Source: an uncultured Hyphomicrobiales bacterium
GTDB taxonomy: Bacteria; Pseudomonadota; Alphaproteobacteria; Rhizobiales; Devosiaceae
Reading direction: 5' to 3'
Length of the DNA: 55,309 bases
Assembly: GCA_903828145.1 (NCBI GenBank)
Contig: CAIKKY010000013.1
Location: forward strand, 1-55,309
The notes under the pieces were generated by a model that saw only the letters and a program-made list of their open reading frames with translations, searched no databases and was not told the DNA's origin. This document shows, one piece after another, positions 20,842 to 31,290 of the stretch. The translations under genes and the position numbers were made by a program. Positions within the stretch are counted from its first letter, which is position 1. Each line of letters starts with the position of its first letter.

Positions 20842-22016
20842 GCCGCCAATCCTTTGAGGAGGTCACGGGCACCGGGCGCGGGCCCGGCACGCATCTGGTC
20901 GAAACGGGGCGAGAGTATGCCGCCCACGGCGAGCGCGGCAGCGCCCTTGAGCACTGTGTTCTTGCCGCCATCGGAGACGAGGAGCCGTGGCGCCTTGCGG
21001 TCGCGCCGCGCGGACACCGAGTTGCCAAGGCCTGCGGCCAGCGCGCCGAGCCCGGCCAGCAGATCCGCTGGGGCGACGCCGCCTAGAATAATGGTCTCGG
21101 GATCGTAGAGATTTTCAATGGTGGTCACCGCCGCGCGGAACACCGGCTTCACGCTCTCCAGCCACTCGTCGAGCGCCATGGCAGGGGGGCGGCGCGAGAA
21201 AGCTTCAAGCGAGACATAGCGTTCGAGACACCCGGCATTGCCGCAGGGGCAGGGTTCGCCGCCGGGGACGAGCGGCAGGTGCCCGATTTCACCGGCATTG
21301 CCCCAGGTGCCGCGCAGCACGGTGCCATCAGCGACCATGGCCCCGCCGAGACCGACGCCGAAATAGAGATAGTAGAACTGGCCGAAGTCGCCACCCTGGC
21401 CGTAGAGCCTTTCGCCATGAGCAGCGGCGGCCATATCGACCTCGATGAACGCGGGGAGGCCAGTGGCTTCGGCCAGCCGTCCAGCAAGGGGCACATCAGC
21501 CCAGCCGGATATGGTGGTGGGCCCGACAAAGCTCATCGAGTCGACATTGAACGGACCCGGCAGCGCCAGCCCGGCCCCCAGCATCCGGCCCTCGGGTCGG
21601 ATTAGCCGGAGTTCGGTCGCGCAATCGGCGATCATGCGGAAGCCGGCATCGGGGGCGAGGTTCGTGGCCGAGCGCGAGGTGGTTGCTATGACATCGCCCG
21701 CGAGATTGATGAGCCCGGCATCAACGCCCAGCGGGGTGACATGCAGCCCGATGGCATAGCCGCCCTCCGGATTGATGCGCAGCGCCGCCGGCGGATAGCC
21801 GCGCCCCTTGGGTTCAGCACGGACCGACAGAACGAGACCAAGGTCTTCGAGTTCGCGGATGATGGTGGAAACGGTTTGCACCGTAAGCCCGACGCGCGCG
21901 GCAATGCGGCCACGCGTCGTGGTGCCTTCCAGCCGGATGGCTTCGAGCACGATGCGGCGGTTATAGGGCCGCCCCCATTCCTGATTGGTGCCTTTAAGTC
22001 CCAATCCATCCTCCAT
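20838..22016 (-). CDS. ROK-family transcriptional regulator
   Basis: A 392-residue repressor-type ROK protein. An N-terminal winged helix-turn-helix (about residues 20-75, GRIAARVGLTVQTVSTIIREL) binds DNA. The ROK body carries the zinc-binding motif CPCGNAGCLERYVS near 255. ROK regulators sense sugars or sugar phosphates, so this probably controls the downstream transport operon. It is the first gene of that operon, consistent with autoregulation. A divergent dehydratase gene starts 126 bp away. Confidence 0.9.
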   Translation of the reverse strand: MEDGLGLKGTNQEWGRPYNRRIVLEAIRLEGTTTRGRIAARVGLTVQTVSTIIRELEDLGLVLSVRAEPKGRGYPPAALRINPEGGYAIGLHVTPLGVDAGLINLAGDVIATTSRSATNLAPDAGFRMIADCATELRLIRPEGRMLGAGLALPGPFNVDSMSFVGPTTISGWADVPLAGRLAEATGLPAFIEVDMAAAAHGERLYGQGGDFGQFYYLYFGVGLGGAMVADGTVLRGTWGNAGEIGHLPLVPGGEPCPCGNAGCLERYVSLEAFSRRPPAMALDEWLESVKPVFRAAVTTIENLYDPETIILGGVAPADLLAGLGALAAGLGNSVSARRDRKAPRLLVSDGGKNTVLKGAAALAVGGILSPRFDQMRAGPAPGARDLLKGLAA

Positions 22017-22141
22017 CCCCAGATGAGATTGCGGCGGGTTTTCGATTTAGTCAAATGGTTTTCGAAAATGGGTCGCAGGGCGTGGTTGACGGCGCTCTTT
22101 TAAGGCGCGACACCCGATGGGCCTGAACCCGAGGACCGTTG

Positions 22142-23080
22142 ATGCTGACTTTTGCCGATATCGAGGCCGCGCGCCTCAGGATTGAGCCCTATGTGCGGCG
22201 CACCCCGGTGATTGAAGCGAAGGCGCTCAGCGTACCGGTAACGGCGGCAAAGCTGACGCTGAAGCTTGAATCGTTGCAGGTGACGGGCTCGTTCAAGGGC
22301 CGGGGCGCGATCAACAAGCTGTTGAGCTTGCCGCCCGATGCGGTGGCGCGTGGCATCGTGACGGCCTCGGGCGGCAACCATGGGCTGGCGGTCGCCCGCG
22401 CGGCGCTGATTGCCGGGGTTCCGGCAACGATTTTCGTGCCCGAAACCATTACACCGACCAAGGTCGAAAAGCTGAAGCGCTATGGCGCCGAGGTGGTGAT
22501 TGGCGGCGCGATCTGGAACGAAAGCAATGAGCGGGCCCTCGCCTTTGCCGCCGAGCGGCAGGCGGCCTATTTCCACCCCTTCGCGGACCCCATGGTGATT
22601 GCCGGCAACGGCACTACGGCGCTCGAACTCCTTGCGGATGTGCCGGATCTCGATGTGGTGCTGGTGGCGATTGGCGGCGGCGGCCTGATTGCGGGCATGG
22701 GCGTGGCGCTCAAGGCGCTGAAGCCCCATGTACGGATCATCGGCATCGAGCCCGAAGGCTCGCCGACACTCAAGGCCTCGCTCGATGCGGGCCGGGTGGT
22801 GCGCCTGCCCGCCGTGACGAGCAAGGTCGCCACCATGAGCTGCGCCGAAACCGAGGCGGCCGTGTTCGATCTCGTGCGCCAGCATGTTGAAGACGTGGTG
22901 CTGATCAGCGATGCGGCGATGCTGGAGGCGAGCCGGTTGCTGTGGTTCGAAATGGGCATTGCCGCCGATCTCAGCGGGGCGGCCGCCATCGCGGCGCTGC
23001 AGACCGGCAAGGTCAGCTTTGGCGCTGGCGTGTCGGTGGGGGCGCTGGTGTGCGGGGCCGGTCCTGAGGGGATTGCGTAG
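22142..23080 (+). CDS. PLP-dependent threonine/serine dehydratase-like enzyme
   Basis: A 312-residue fold-type II PLP enzyme. The lysine that binds PLP is in GSFKGRGA near residue 50, the phosphate-binding glycine loop is IGGGGLIAGMG near 178, and SGGNHGLA near 78 contacts substrate. It lacks the ACT regulatory domain of biosynthetic IlvA, so it is a catabolic-type dehydratase or a racemase relative. The ATG at 22142 is preferred over the TTG just before it. Confidence 0.88.
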   Translation: MLTFADIEAARLRIEPYVRRTPVIEAKALSVPVTAAKLTLKLESLQVTGSFKGRGAINKLLSLPPDAVARGIVTASGGNHGLAVARAALIAGVPATIFVPETITPTKVEKLKRYGAEVVIGGAIWNESNERALAFAAERQAAYFHPFADPMVIAGNGTTALELLADVPDLDVVLVAIGGGGLIAGMGVALKALKPHVRIIGIEPEGSPTLKASLDAGRVVRLPAVTSKVATMSCAETEAAVFDLVRQHVEDVVLISDAAMLEASRLLWFEMGIAADLSGAAAIAALQTGKVSFGAGVSVGALVCGAGPEGIA

Positions 23081-23157
23081 GCCGGTGTCCGTACCGCGCT
23101 CATGCTTTACGCGAGCGACTGACGCTCCTAAGCTGCCCTTCTTGGTGGAGGGTCGGC

Positions 23158-26100
23158 ATGATGCGGCAATTGGGTCAATCTCTGCTGCGGGCCCTCGTGG
23201 TGCTCTCGGCCCTCTCGGGGGCGCTCTCCGGCGCTGCGCTTGCTGCCGAGGCGACCAGCACGGGCATGACGCTCTTGCCCGATACCGATCTGCCCGGCGC
23301 GGATTACCGCACGCTCACCAAAGCAACGCTCAAGACCTGCGAAGCGGCCTGTCTTGCCGATCGGCTCTGCGACGCCTTTACCTTCAACCAGAAATCGCGC
23401 TGGTGCTTTCTTAAGGCGGGTAACGCGTCTGCCGTGCCGTTCAAAGGGGCGGTGTCGGGCCGGATCGAGGGGAGCCCGAGCCGCGCGGAGACGCTGGCGC
23501 AGCGCGAAGGCGCGCTGCCTTTTGCCAATGGCGATCTTGTTTTCGCGGCCAAGACCATGGCCGAGCGGCTCAAGGATACTGCACCGCCCCCGGAAGGTGC
23601 GCATTATGATGATCTCGTGGCCGCCGGCGATGATGCCCGCGCGGGCGGAGACGCGGCGGGGGCCGAACTGTCCTACAGTCAGGCGCTGGCACTCCAGCCC
23701 AATGATCCGGTGCTCTGGTCGCGCCTTGCCGACGCGAGCCTCGCGCGGGCCGAGCTTCTCGAAGCGGGTTCGGGCGAGGCCTATAGTGCGGGAGACAGGG
23801 CGACCGCAGCGGCGATCAATGCGTTCCTCCGCGCTGAAACCCAGGCTGAAGAGGCGCGGGCCCTCGATGTGCTGGGCGACGGGCTCGGGCTCATGGGGCT
23901 TTGGCGCGAGGCGATCAGGAGCTATCGGGCCAGTGTCGCGATCGCGCCCGATCCCGGCGTTGTGGCGCGGCTCGAAAAGGCGGTTGCCGAGCATGGCTTC
24001 CGCATTATGGGCACCAGTGTTGATGCCGAGGCGGAGGAGCCGCGCTTTTGCGTGCAGTTTTCCGATCCGCTGCCCAGTGGCGAGACCGACCTTTCAGCCT
24101 ATCTGAGCGTTGCCGATGCGCCGCAGGCGGCGATTGAAAGCGACAGCACCGCGATCTGTGCGCGCGGCCTGCGCCACGGGACGCGCTATGCGGTGACCGT
24201 GCGCTCGGGCCTGCCGTCGGCGGATGGCGAAACCCTGCAGTCGGAGGTGCGGCTCGACATCTATGTGCCGGATCGGGCCCCGTTCGTGGGATTCCAGAGC
24301 GATGCCTATGTCATGCCCGCCACGCTCACCGGCGGAGTGCCCATCACCTCGATCAACGCGTCGAGCGCGCATATTGCGCTCTATCGCATTGGTGATCGGG
24401 GGCTGGCGGCCACGGTGCGCTCGGGCGTTTTTCTCAACGCGCTCAATGCCTATTCAGCCGCCGATGTGGCGGCGCAACAGGGCGAAAAACTGTTTGAAGG
24501 CGATGTGGACCTTGCGCCCGGTCCGCTGAATGATCTCGTCACGACGTCCATTCCCGTCACCGACATCATGGGTGCGCCCGAACCCGGTGCCTATGTGCTC
24601 ACGGCCCGGGCCCGCAGCACGGCCGGGGAGGAGTGGCGCGACCTCGCAACGCAGTGGTTCATCATCACCGATCTGGGCCTCTCGACCGTTTCGGGCACCG
24701 ATGGGCTTCATGCCATTGTCCGTCAGCTCAGCACCGCCGCGCCCGAGGCCGGGGTCAGCCTCAAGCTCGTGGCGGTCAATGCCGAGGTTTTGGGCGAAGC
24801 CACCACCGACGCGGCGGGCCTCGCGCTTTTTGACCCCGGGCTGCTGCGCGGGCGCGGTGGCCGGGCGCCGCAGATGCTGGTGGCGGAAACGGCATCGGGC
24901 GATTACGCCTTCATCGATATCAGCCGCGCGGCGTTTGATCTGGGCGACCGGGGTGTCGCCGGTCGGCCCGCGCCGGGCCCGCTCGATGTTTATGCAACGA
25001 CCGAACGCGGCGTATACCGGCCGGGCGAGACGGTGTTTTTCACGGCGCTGCTGCGCGATGCGCGGGCGAACGCGATGCCCGGTCTGCCCCTGACGCTCAG
25101 TGTAGAGCGGCCTGACGGCGTGCTGGCGGAAACCCATGTGCTGAAGGATCAGGGCGCAGGCAGCTATTTTCTGGCGCTGCCGCTCGGTGAGGGCGCGATG
25201 CGCGGGGCCTGGACGCTGAAGCTCGGGGCCGATGCCGAGGCGCCGCCGCTTGCGGCCTCGACGATCCTGGTCGAGGATTTCGAGCCCGAGCGGCTCGCCT
25301 TCGAGCTGGCCGCGGCGGAAGGGGCGCTGCAAGCCGATGGACCGACGACCCTGGCGGTGACGGCGCGCTATCTCTATGGCGCGGTGGCGCCCGATCTCAC
25401 GATTACCGGCGATGTGCTGGTGCGGCCGGTGAGCACGCTCAAGGCCTATCCGGGTTATGTTTTTGGTCGGCTCGACGATGGCGTGGAGCCCGATCTGCGC
25501 CCGCTCGGCACGCTGGGTGTCACCGATGCCGAGGGCAAGGTGCAACTCGCTCTTGATCCGGTGGAGCCGCCGGTAACGACGCGGCTTGTGGACGCGCGGA
25601 TTATCCTGCGGCTGGCCGATGCCTCGGGGCGAGTGGTTGAACGCAGCCTTGTCCGCCCTCTGCCGCTCAACGGCCAGCGCATTGGGCTGAAGCCGCAGTT
25701 TGACATGGCCGAAGGCGTGCCCAGCGGCAGCGCTGCCGGTTTTGATGTGATCGTGATTGGGCCCGATGGCGCCCAGAGCGCGTTGGCGGGCCTCACCTAT
25801 CGGCTCAGCCGCCTCGATACGACGTACCAATGGTATCGCACCGGCGACACGTGGCGGTGGGAGCCGGTCACCAATGCGCGCCTGGTGGCGAGCGGCACGC
25901 TGGATGCGCTCGTCGATGCGCCGGCCCTTGTATCAGTCCCGGTCGACTGGGGTCGCTACCGGCTGGAGGTGGATGGCGCGGACACATCGAGCAGTCTCGA
26001 GTTTGACGCCGGGTTCGTCTACGCGGCGGCCGGCGCAGATACGCCGGATACGCTGAACGTGGCGCTCGACAAAGCGAGCTATCAGGTGGGCGATGTGGCG

Positions 26101-28653
26101 CATCTGAAGCTTAGCCCGCAATTTGCCGGTGAAGCGCTCGTCATGGTGGTGGATGATCGCGTGATCACCCAACAGGCGGTACATGTTCCCGAAGGCGGTC
26201 TGACCGTCGACCTGCCCGTGACGGACGAGTGGGGCGCGGGGGCCTATGTAACGGCCACCCTGTTCCGGCCCGCCGATGCGGGCGCGAGCCGCATGCCGGC
26301 GCGGGCGCTGGGGCTCGATTATGCCGATATTGACCCGGGCGACCGGGTTTTGACGGTTGCCCTCACCGCCCCGCAACTGATGCGTCCGAAGGAGCGGCTC
26401 GATGTCCGCGTGGCCGTGCCCAATGCGCGGCCCGGCGAGCCGGTGCGGGTGGCTGTCGCCGTCGTTGATCTGGGTATTTTAAGCCTCACCCGTTTTTCCG
26501 ACTGGAACCCTGAGGGCTGGTATTTCGGCCAGCGGCAACTGGGCGTTGAACTGCGCGACGTCTATGGCCGCCTGATCGACCCCACATTGGGCAGCCCCGG
26601 GCAGATCCGCTCGGGTGGGGATGGTGGCGGGTCGCGGCTCATTGGCGCGCCGCCGCCGACGACCGTGCTGGTGGCGCAGCATTCGGGTGTGGTCGAGATC
26701 GGTCCCGATGGGACGGCCAGCGTTGCGTTCGATATGCCGGATTTCACCGGCACTGTGCGGCTCATGGCCATGGCCTGGACGCCTGACGCGGTGGGCCACG
26801 CGGTGGCCGATGTCGTACTGCGCGACCCGCTGGTGGCGACCCTGACGCCGCCGCGCTTCCTGCGCATGGGCGATGCGGCAGCCCTCGTGGTCGAATTGGC
26901 CAATGTCTCAGGCCCGGCAGGGGATTATGGCCTTGCGATCACGGGCGATGACGGGCTGTCGGTCGGCGCGTTGCCCGAGATGGTGACGCTGGAGCAGGAG
27001 GCAAGGCAGGTGCTGCGGGTGCCGCTTGAACCCCGGCTGATCGGCGACCACGACATCCGTCTTGTTGTCACGGGGCCGGATGGGACGCGCACCGAGAAAT
27101 CAGTGACGCTGGGTGTTGAACCGGTGGCGGGCGAAGTGCGCACCACGCGCCAGATTGTCGTCGCTGCGGGCGAGAGCCTCCGGCTCGATGCGGGTTTCGC
27201 CGATGGGCTGCTGCCCGGCACGGCCACGCTCACGGCCAGTATCGGCCCGCTGTCGAGCCTTCACCCGGCCGAACTGCTCGTGGCGCTTGATCGCTATCCT
27301 TATGGCTGCGCCGAGCAGATCGTGTCGCGCGCCATGCCGCTCATCGACCTCAAGGATGTGTCGGGGCTGTTGGGTCTGCCCGATGACGACGCGGTGATGG
27401 CGCGTGTGGCAGCGGCGGTGACCAGCCTCCTCGGCATGCAGAATGGCGGCGGCGGATTTGGGCTCTGGGGCCCGGACTCTGGCGGGTCATTGTGGCTTGA
27501 CGCGATGGCGACCGAGTTCCTGCTTCGGGCCCGCGACAGGGGGATCGCGGTGCCGGAACAGGCGCTCAGCCGCGCGCTCGATAGCCTCTCCAATCAGGTG
27601 GCTTATGCCAGCGATTTCTCCACGGGCGGCGAAGATATTGCCTATGCGCTCTACGATCTGGCGCGGGCCGGACGGGCGGCGCTGGGGGATCTGCGCTACT
27701 ATATGGAGGCGAAGCTGACCGCGTTCAGCACGCCTTTGGCACGGGCCCAGATCGGGGCGGCCCTTGCGCTCTATGGCGACCGGACCCGGGCGGCTGCGGC
27801 CTTTGTTTCGGCGGTGGATCTGCTGGCAGAGCCCGATGATCCGGCGCGGTTCCGCACGGATTATGGCAGCCCGCTGCGCGATGCGGCGGCGATCCTGGCG
27901 CTCGCCGCCGAGGCCCGGCCGGGGGGCGTTGATCTCGAGGCGCTGGCGGCGCGGGTTGCGGCGCTCAGCGACGCAGCCCCAGCGCTCTCCACGCAGGAAC
28001 AGGGCTGGCTGCTGATGGCAGTGGCGGCGCTGGATCGGAGCATTGCCGGGCTGGGGATCGAGCAGGATGGCACGGTCCTCACGCGGGGCATGATCCGGCT
28101 CGATGCGGCCCAACTCGCCAGCGGGGTGACGCTGACCAACACGGGGTCGGCACCGGTTTCGATCAGCATCGGGACGCTCGGGTGGCCGATCGTGCCGCCC
28201 GAGGCCGAAGCCGCCGGGTTTACCATCAGCCGCGACTATTACCTGCCGACGGGTGACGTGGCTGATCTTACGGCCCTCACGCAGAACGACCGGCTGGTGG
28301 TGGCGATCACCGTTTCGCCCGAGGCGCTTGGGTCGGGGGATTATCTCGTTGAAGACGCGCTGCCGGCCGGGTTCGAGATTGAAAACCCCAATCTGACGGC
28401 AGGCGGCGGGGCCGAAAACTTCGGCTGGCTCGGCGTGACCATGCCGATCCATGCGGAGGCGCGAACCGACCGCTTTGTCGGGGCCTACCGGTTCTCGAGT
28501 GCGGTACAATCCTTCACAGCGGCCTATCTGGTGCGCGTGACGAGCCCGGGCACATTCGCGCTGCCGGGCACGCGGGTTGAGGATATGTACAGGCCGCAAA
28601 ACCATGCGCTTCAGGCGGCGGGTACGATCAGCATCGCCCCGGCGGGGCCGTGA
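23158..28653 (+). CDS. Bacterial alpha-2-macroglobulin with N-terminal PAN/Apple domain
   Basis: A very large (1831-residue) periplasmic protein that would trap foreign proteases near the cell wall. A signal peptide covers about residues 1-30 and has no lipobox Cys, unlike E. coli YfhM, so it should be soluble. Residues about 45-105 have the Cys pattern of a PAN/Apple domain (CEAACLADRLCDAFTFN...WCFLK). TPR-like helices follow, then macroglobulin domains and the thioester motif CAEQ (about 1384-1387) within a helical thioester domain. It overlaps pbpC by four bases, the usual partner for cell-wall repair after attack. Confidence 0.93.
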   Translation: MMRQLGQSLLRALVVLSALSGALSGAALAAEATSTGMTLLPDTDLPGADYRTLTKATLKTCEAACLADRLCDAFTFNQKSRWCFLKAGNASAVPFKGAVSGRIEGSPSRAETLAQREGALPFANGDLVFAAKTMAERLKDTAPPPEGAHYDDLVAAGDDARAGGDAAGAELSYSQALALQPNDPVLWSRLADASLARAELLEAGSGEAYSAGDRATAAAINAFLRAETQAEEARALDVLGDGLGLMGLWREAIRSYRASVAIAPDPGVVARLEKAVAEHGFRIMGTSVDAEAEEPRFCVQFSDPLPSGETDLSAYLSVADAPQAAIESDSTAICARGLRHGTRYAVTVRSGLPSADGETLQSEVRLDIYVPDRAPFVGFQSDAYVMPATLTGGVPITSINASSAHIALYRIGDRGLAATVRSGVFLNALNAYSAADVAAQQGEKLFEGDVDLAPGPLNDLVTTSIPVTDIMGAPEPGAYVLTARARSTAGEEWRDLATQWFIITDLGLSTVSGTDGLHAIVRQLSTAAPEAGVSLKLVAVNAEVLGEATTDAAGLALFDPGLLRGRGGRAPQMLVAETASGDYAFIDISRAAFDLGDRGVAGRPAPGPLDVYATTERGVYRPGETVFFTALLRDARANAMPGLPLTLSVERPDGVLAETHVLKDQGAGSYFLALPLGEGAMRGAWTLKLGADAEAPPLAASTILVEDFEPERLAFELAAAEGALQADGPTTLAVTARYLYGAVAPDLTITGDVLVRPVSTLKAYPGYVFGRLDDGVEPDLRPLGTLGVTDAEGKVQLALDPVEPPVTTRLVDARIILRLADASGRVVERSLVRPLPLNGQRIGLKPQFDMAEGVPSGSAAGFDVIVIGPDGAQSALAGLTYRLSRLDTTYQWYRTGDTWRWEPVTNARLVASGTLDALVDAPALVSVPVDWGRYRLEVDGADTSSSLEFDAGFVYAAAGADTPDTLNVALDKASYQVGDVAHLKLSPQFAGEALVMVVDDRVITQQAVHVPEGGLTVDLPVTDEWGAGAYVTATLFRPADAGASRMPARALGLDYADIDPGDRVLTVALTAPQLMRPKERLDVRVAVPNARPGEPVRVAVAVVDLGILSLTRFSDWNPEGWYFGQRQLGVELRDVYGRLIDPTLGSPGQIRSGGDGGGSRLIGAPPPTTVLVAQHSGVVEIGPDGTASVAFDMPDFTGTVRLMAMAWTPDAVGHAVADVVLRDPLVATLTPPRFLRMGDAAALVVELANVSGPAGDYGLAITGDDGLSVGALPEMVTLEQEARQVLRVPLEPRLIGDHDIRLVVTGPDGTRTEKSVTLGVEPVAGEVRTTRQIVVAAGESLRLDAGFADGLLPGTATLTASIGPLSSLHPAELLVALDRYPYGCAEQIVSRAMPLIDLKDVSGLLGLPDDDAVMARVAAAVTSLLGMQNGGGGFGLWGPDSGGSLWLDAMATEFLLRARDRGIAVPEQALSRALDSLSNQVAYASDFSTGGEDIAYALYDLARAGRAALGDLRYYMEAKLTAFSTPLARAQIGAALALYGDRTRAAAAFVSAVDLLAEPDDPARFRTDYGSPLRDAAAILALAAEARPGGVDLEALAARVAALSDAAPALSTQEQGWLLMAVAALDRSIAGLGIEQDGTVLTRGMIRLDAAQLASGVTLTNTGSAPVSISIGTLGWPIVPPEAEAAGFTISRDYYLPTGDVADLTALTQNDRLVVAITVSPEALGSGDYLVEDALPAGFEIENPNLTAGGGAENFGWLGVTMPIHAEARTDRFVGAYRFSSAVQSFTAAYLVRVTSPGTFALPGTRVEDMYRPQNHALQAAGTISIAPAGP

Positions 28654-30752
28654 CGCGGAGGCGCGGCACGATCTGGCGGGGTCTTGCCGCGCTTGTCCTC
28701 GTCGGCGTTGTGGGGCTGGCAACCGGGCACGGGGTGGCGAACCGGATCCTCGCCGAGGTGAGCGCGGGCCTGCCGCCGGTCCCCGACCCGGCCCATGTGG
28801 CGGTATCGACTTTGGTGCGCGACCGGCATGGTGAACTGCTGCGCGCCTTCACCACGCCTTTGGGGCGGTGGCGTTTGCCGGTCGAGGTCGCCGATGTCGA
28901 TCCGCGCTTTCTGGCCATGTTGATTGGCTATGAGGACCGAGGCTTCTATGGACATCGGGGGGTTGATTGGGGCGCAATGGCGCGGGCCCTGTGGCAATAT
29001 CTGGCCGCCGGCGGCGAAATCGTTTCGGGGGGCTCGACCCTCAGCATGCAGGTGGCGCGGCTGGTCGATGGCGGCTCGACGCGGGCGCTCCCCGGCAAGC
29101 TGCGGCAGATGCTGCTGGCCGACCAGATCGACCACGCCCTGGGCAAAGACGCGCTCCTCAAACTCTACCTGACCCTTGCGCCCTATGGCGGCAATATCGA
29201 GGGGGTGCGGGCCGCAAGCCTCGCCTATTTCGGCAAGGAGCCCCGGCGGCTGACCGTCGCGGAAGCGGCGTTGCTCGTCGCGCTGCCGCAATCGCCCGAG
29301 GCGCGGCGGCCGGATCGGGACCCGGTGGCGGCGCTTGAGGCGCGCAACCTCGTGCTCGATCGGCTGGCCGGCCGGGGCGTGCTGACGCGGGACGAGGCCG
29401 ATGCCGCCAAGGCCGATCCGCTGCCGGGACGCCGCAGCCTCTTTCCGCTGCTTGCGGCGCATCTGAGCGAGCGGGCGCGCGCCAATGCGCCAGAGGCACC
29501 GGTGCTCGATTTAACGCTGGATGCCCGGTTGCAGCGCACGCTCGAAGCGCTGGCGCTGGCGCGGGCGGCCCGGCTTGGGCCCAAGCTTTCGGTCGCCATT
29601 GTGGTGGCTGATCTGCACAGCGGCGATATTCTCGCCTCGGTCGGGTCGGCTGATTATCTCGATCAGCAGAGCCGGGGCTTTGTCGATATGAGCGAGGCGG
29701 TCCGTTCGCCGGGCTCGACCCTCAAGCCGCTGATTTACGGTCTCGCGTTTGAATTGGGTCTCGCGCATCCTGAAAGCCTGATCGAAGATCGGCCCACCGG
29801 GTTCGGCACCTGGGTGCCGGAGAATTTCGATGGGCTCAGCCGGGGCACGGTGACGATCCGCGACGCGCTCACGCAATCGCTCAATGTGCCGGCCATGGTC
29901 GTGCTCGATGCCGTGGGTCTGCCGCGTTTCATGAGCCGGTTGCAACGGGCCGGAACACAGCCGCACCTGCCCAAGGGCATGGCGCCGGGGCTGGCCATCG
30001 GGCTTGGCGGGGTGGGTCTGACTCTGCGCGACCTTGTGGGGCTTTATGGCGCGCTGGCGCGGGGGGGTGTGCCGCTGGCACTCCATGATGGCAGCATGGC
30101 CAGCCCGCGTCTTGGGGCGGCCCCGGTGCTTGATCCGCTAGCGGCCTTCTATGTTACCGATGTGCTGGCGGGCGTTCCGCCGCCGATCAACGGCACGCCG
30201 GGACGTATCGCCTATAAGACCGGCACCTCCTACGGCTACCGCGATGGCTGGGCGATTGGCTATGATGGCGGCACAGTGATTGGCGTCTGGGTCGGGCGCG
30301 CCGACGGCAGTCCGGTGCCAGGGCTTTCGGGGATCAGCGCGGCCGCGCCGATCCTGTTTGAAAGCTTTGATCGGCTTGGCCACCCGCTTGTACCGCTGCC
30401 CAAGCCACCGAAGGGCGCCTTGTTTGCCGGAACGGCGGACCTGCCGGGGCCGCTGCAGCGCTTCCGTCACCCCGACGACAGCCGCGTGGCGCGGGACACG
30501 GGCCCGGAAATCGCGTTTCCGGCCGATGGAGTGGAGGTTGATCTCGGGCTGGCGCGCGGCGCGCCCCTGCCGCTCCGGATCAAGCTGCGCAACGGCTCGC
30601 CGCCCTTTACCTATCTCGCCAATGGCGCGCCGCTCGGCCCGCGCAGCTTTGCGCGCGACATGGCTTTTGTGCCCGATGGCGCAGGCTTTCAGACCCTCTC
30701 GGTGATCGATGCGGCCGGGCGGACGGCCGTGGTCACGGTGTTCGTCGACTAG
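28650..30752 (+). CDS. pbpC: Penicillin-binding protein 1C
   Basis: A 700-residue bifunctional peptidoglycan synthase. An N-terminal membrane anchor (about 8-30) precedes a GT51 transglycosylase domain with EDRGFYGHRGVDW near residue 92. The transpeptidase has SxxK in SPGSTLKP (near 353), SLN after it, and KTGTSYGYRDG near 523. A C-terminal BiPBP_C domain closes the protein. The GTG start overlaps the macroglobulin stop (GTGA), so the two are translated together. Its stop directly abuts the convergent GFA stop. Confidence 0.93.
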   Translation: MTRRRGTIWRGLAALVLVGVVGLATGHGVANRILAEVSAGLPPVPDPAHVAVSTLVRDRHGELLRAFTTPLGRWRLPVEVADVDPRFLAMLIGYEDRGFYGHRGVDWGAMARALWQYLAAGGEIVSGGSTLSMQVARLVDGGSTRALPGKLRQMLLADQIDHALGKDALLKLYLTLAPYGGNIEGVRAASLAYFGKEPRRLTVAEAALLVALPQSPEARRPDRDPVAALEARNLVLDRLAGRGVLTRDEADAAKADPLPGRRSLFPLLAAHLSERARANAPEAPVLDLTLDARLQRTLEALALARAARLGPKLSVAIVVADLHSGDILASVGSADYLDQQSRGFVDMSEAVRSPGSTLKPLIYGLAFELGLAHPESLIEDRPTGFGTWVPENFDGLSRGTVTIRDALTQSLNVPAMVVLDAVGLPRFMSRLQRAGTQPHLPKGMAPGLAIGLGGVGLTLRDLVGLYGALARGGVPLALHDGSMASPRLGAAPVLDPLAAFYVTDVLAGVPPPINGTPGRIAYKTGTSYGYRDGWAIGYDGGTVIGVWVGRADGSPVPGLSGISAAAPILFESFDRLGHPLVPLPKPPKGALFAGTADLPGPLQRFRHPDDSRVARDTGPEIAFPADGVEVDLGLARGAPLPLRIKLRNGSPPFTYLANGAPLGPRSFARDMAFVPDGAGFQTLSVIDAAGRTAVVTVFVD

Positions 30753-31157
30753 TCAGGATTGTTCGGGGAAGGCCTCGACCCCCTCGGGCTGGGCCAGCCA
30801 GTGGCGTCGGAAGCGGGTCCAGACCGATACTTTGGGCGCGGGGAAATCCAGCTCCTCAAATGCCCCTGCCGCGATGCCGATCTGGCCGGGCCGGAATTCC
30901 AGTCTCCACAGGAGCGACGTGCCGCAGGTAGGGCAAAACTGCGTGCGCGCCCAGCGCCCGGCGTCGGACCGGCGCTCGTAGACCGTCGATTGTCCGCTCA
31001 CCGTCACCTGGTCCTCAGCGAAATAGGCCGCAAGGCCGAAGGCGCTGCCGGTGCGCCGCTGGCAGGCGCGGCAATAGCACAGGGAATTGCGCAAGGGCTC
31101 GCCCGCACATCGGGCTGTCAATTGTCCGCAACTGCAGCGCGCGGTCCAGTGGCGCAT
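30753..31157 (-). CDS. GFA-family (glutathione-dependent formaldehyde-activating-like) protein
   Basis: A 134-residue zinc protein of the GFA/CENP-V fold. Cysteine pairs are visible in CSCGQL (near 9), CYCRACQ (near 28) and CPTCGTSLLW (near 96), the zinc ligands of the family. Most members have no proven enzyme activity, so formaldehyde activation should not be assumed. It stands alone, convergent with pbpC and divergent from glpD. Confidence 0.9.
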   Translation of the reverse strand: MRHWTARCSCGQLTARCAGEPLRNSLCYCRACQRRTGSAFGLAAYFAEDQVTVSGQSTVYERRSDAGRWARTQFCPTCGTSLLWRLEFRPGQIGIAAGAFEELDFPAPKVSVWTRFRRHWLAQPEGVEAFPEQS

Positions 31158-31290
31158 CGGGGTTCTCCGGGTTTTCTATAACCATAACGCGGCGGTTCGG
31201 TGCCGACTAGCGCTGCGGTGCGGAGGCAGGGGCTTGCGCGTTTTGTGTTAATGCGGCTTCGTGGGGAGAGAGCAATTAGGGGCAAACGGC

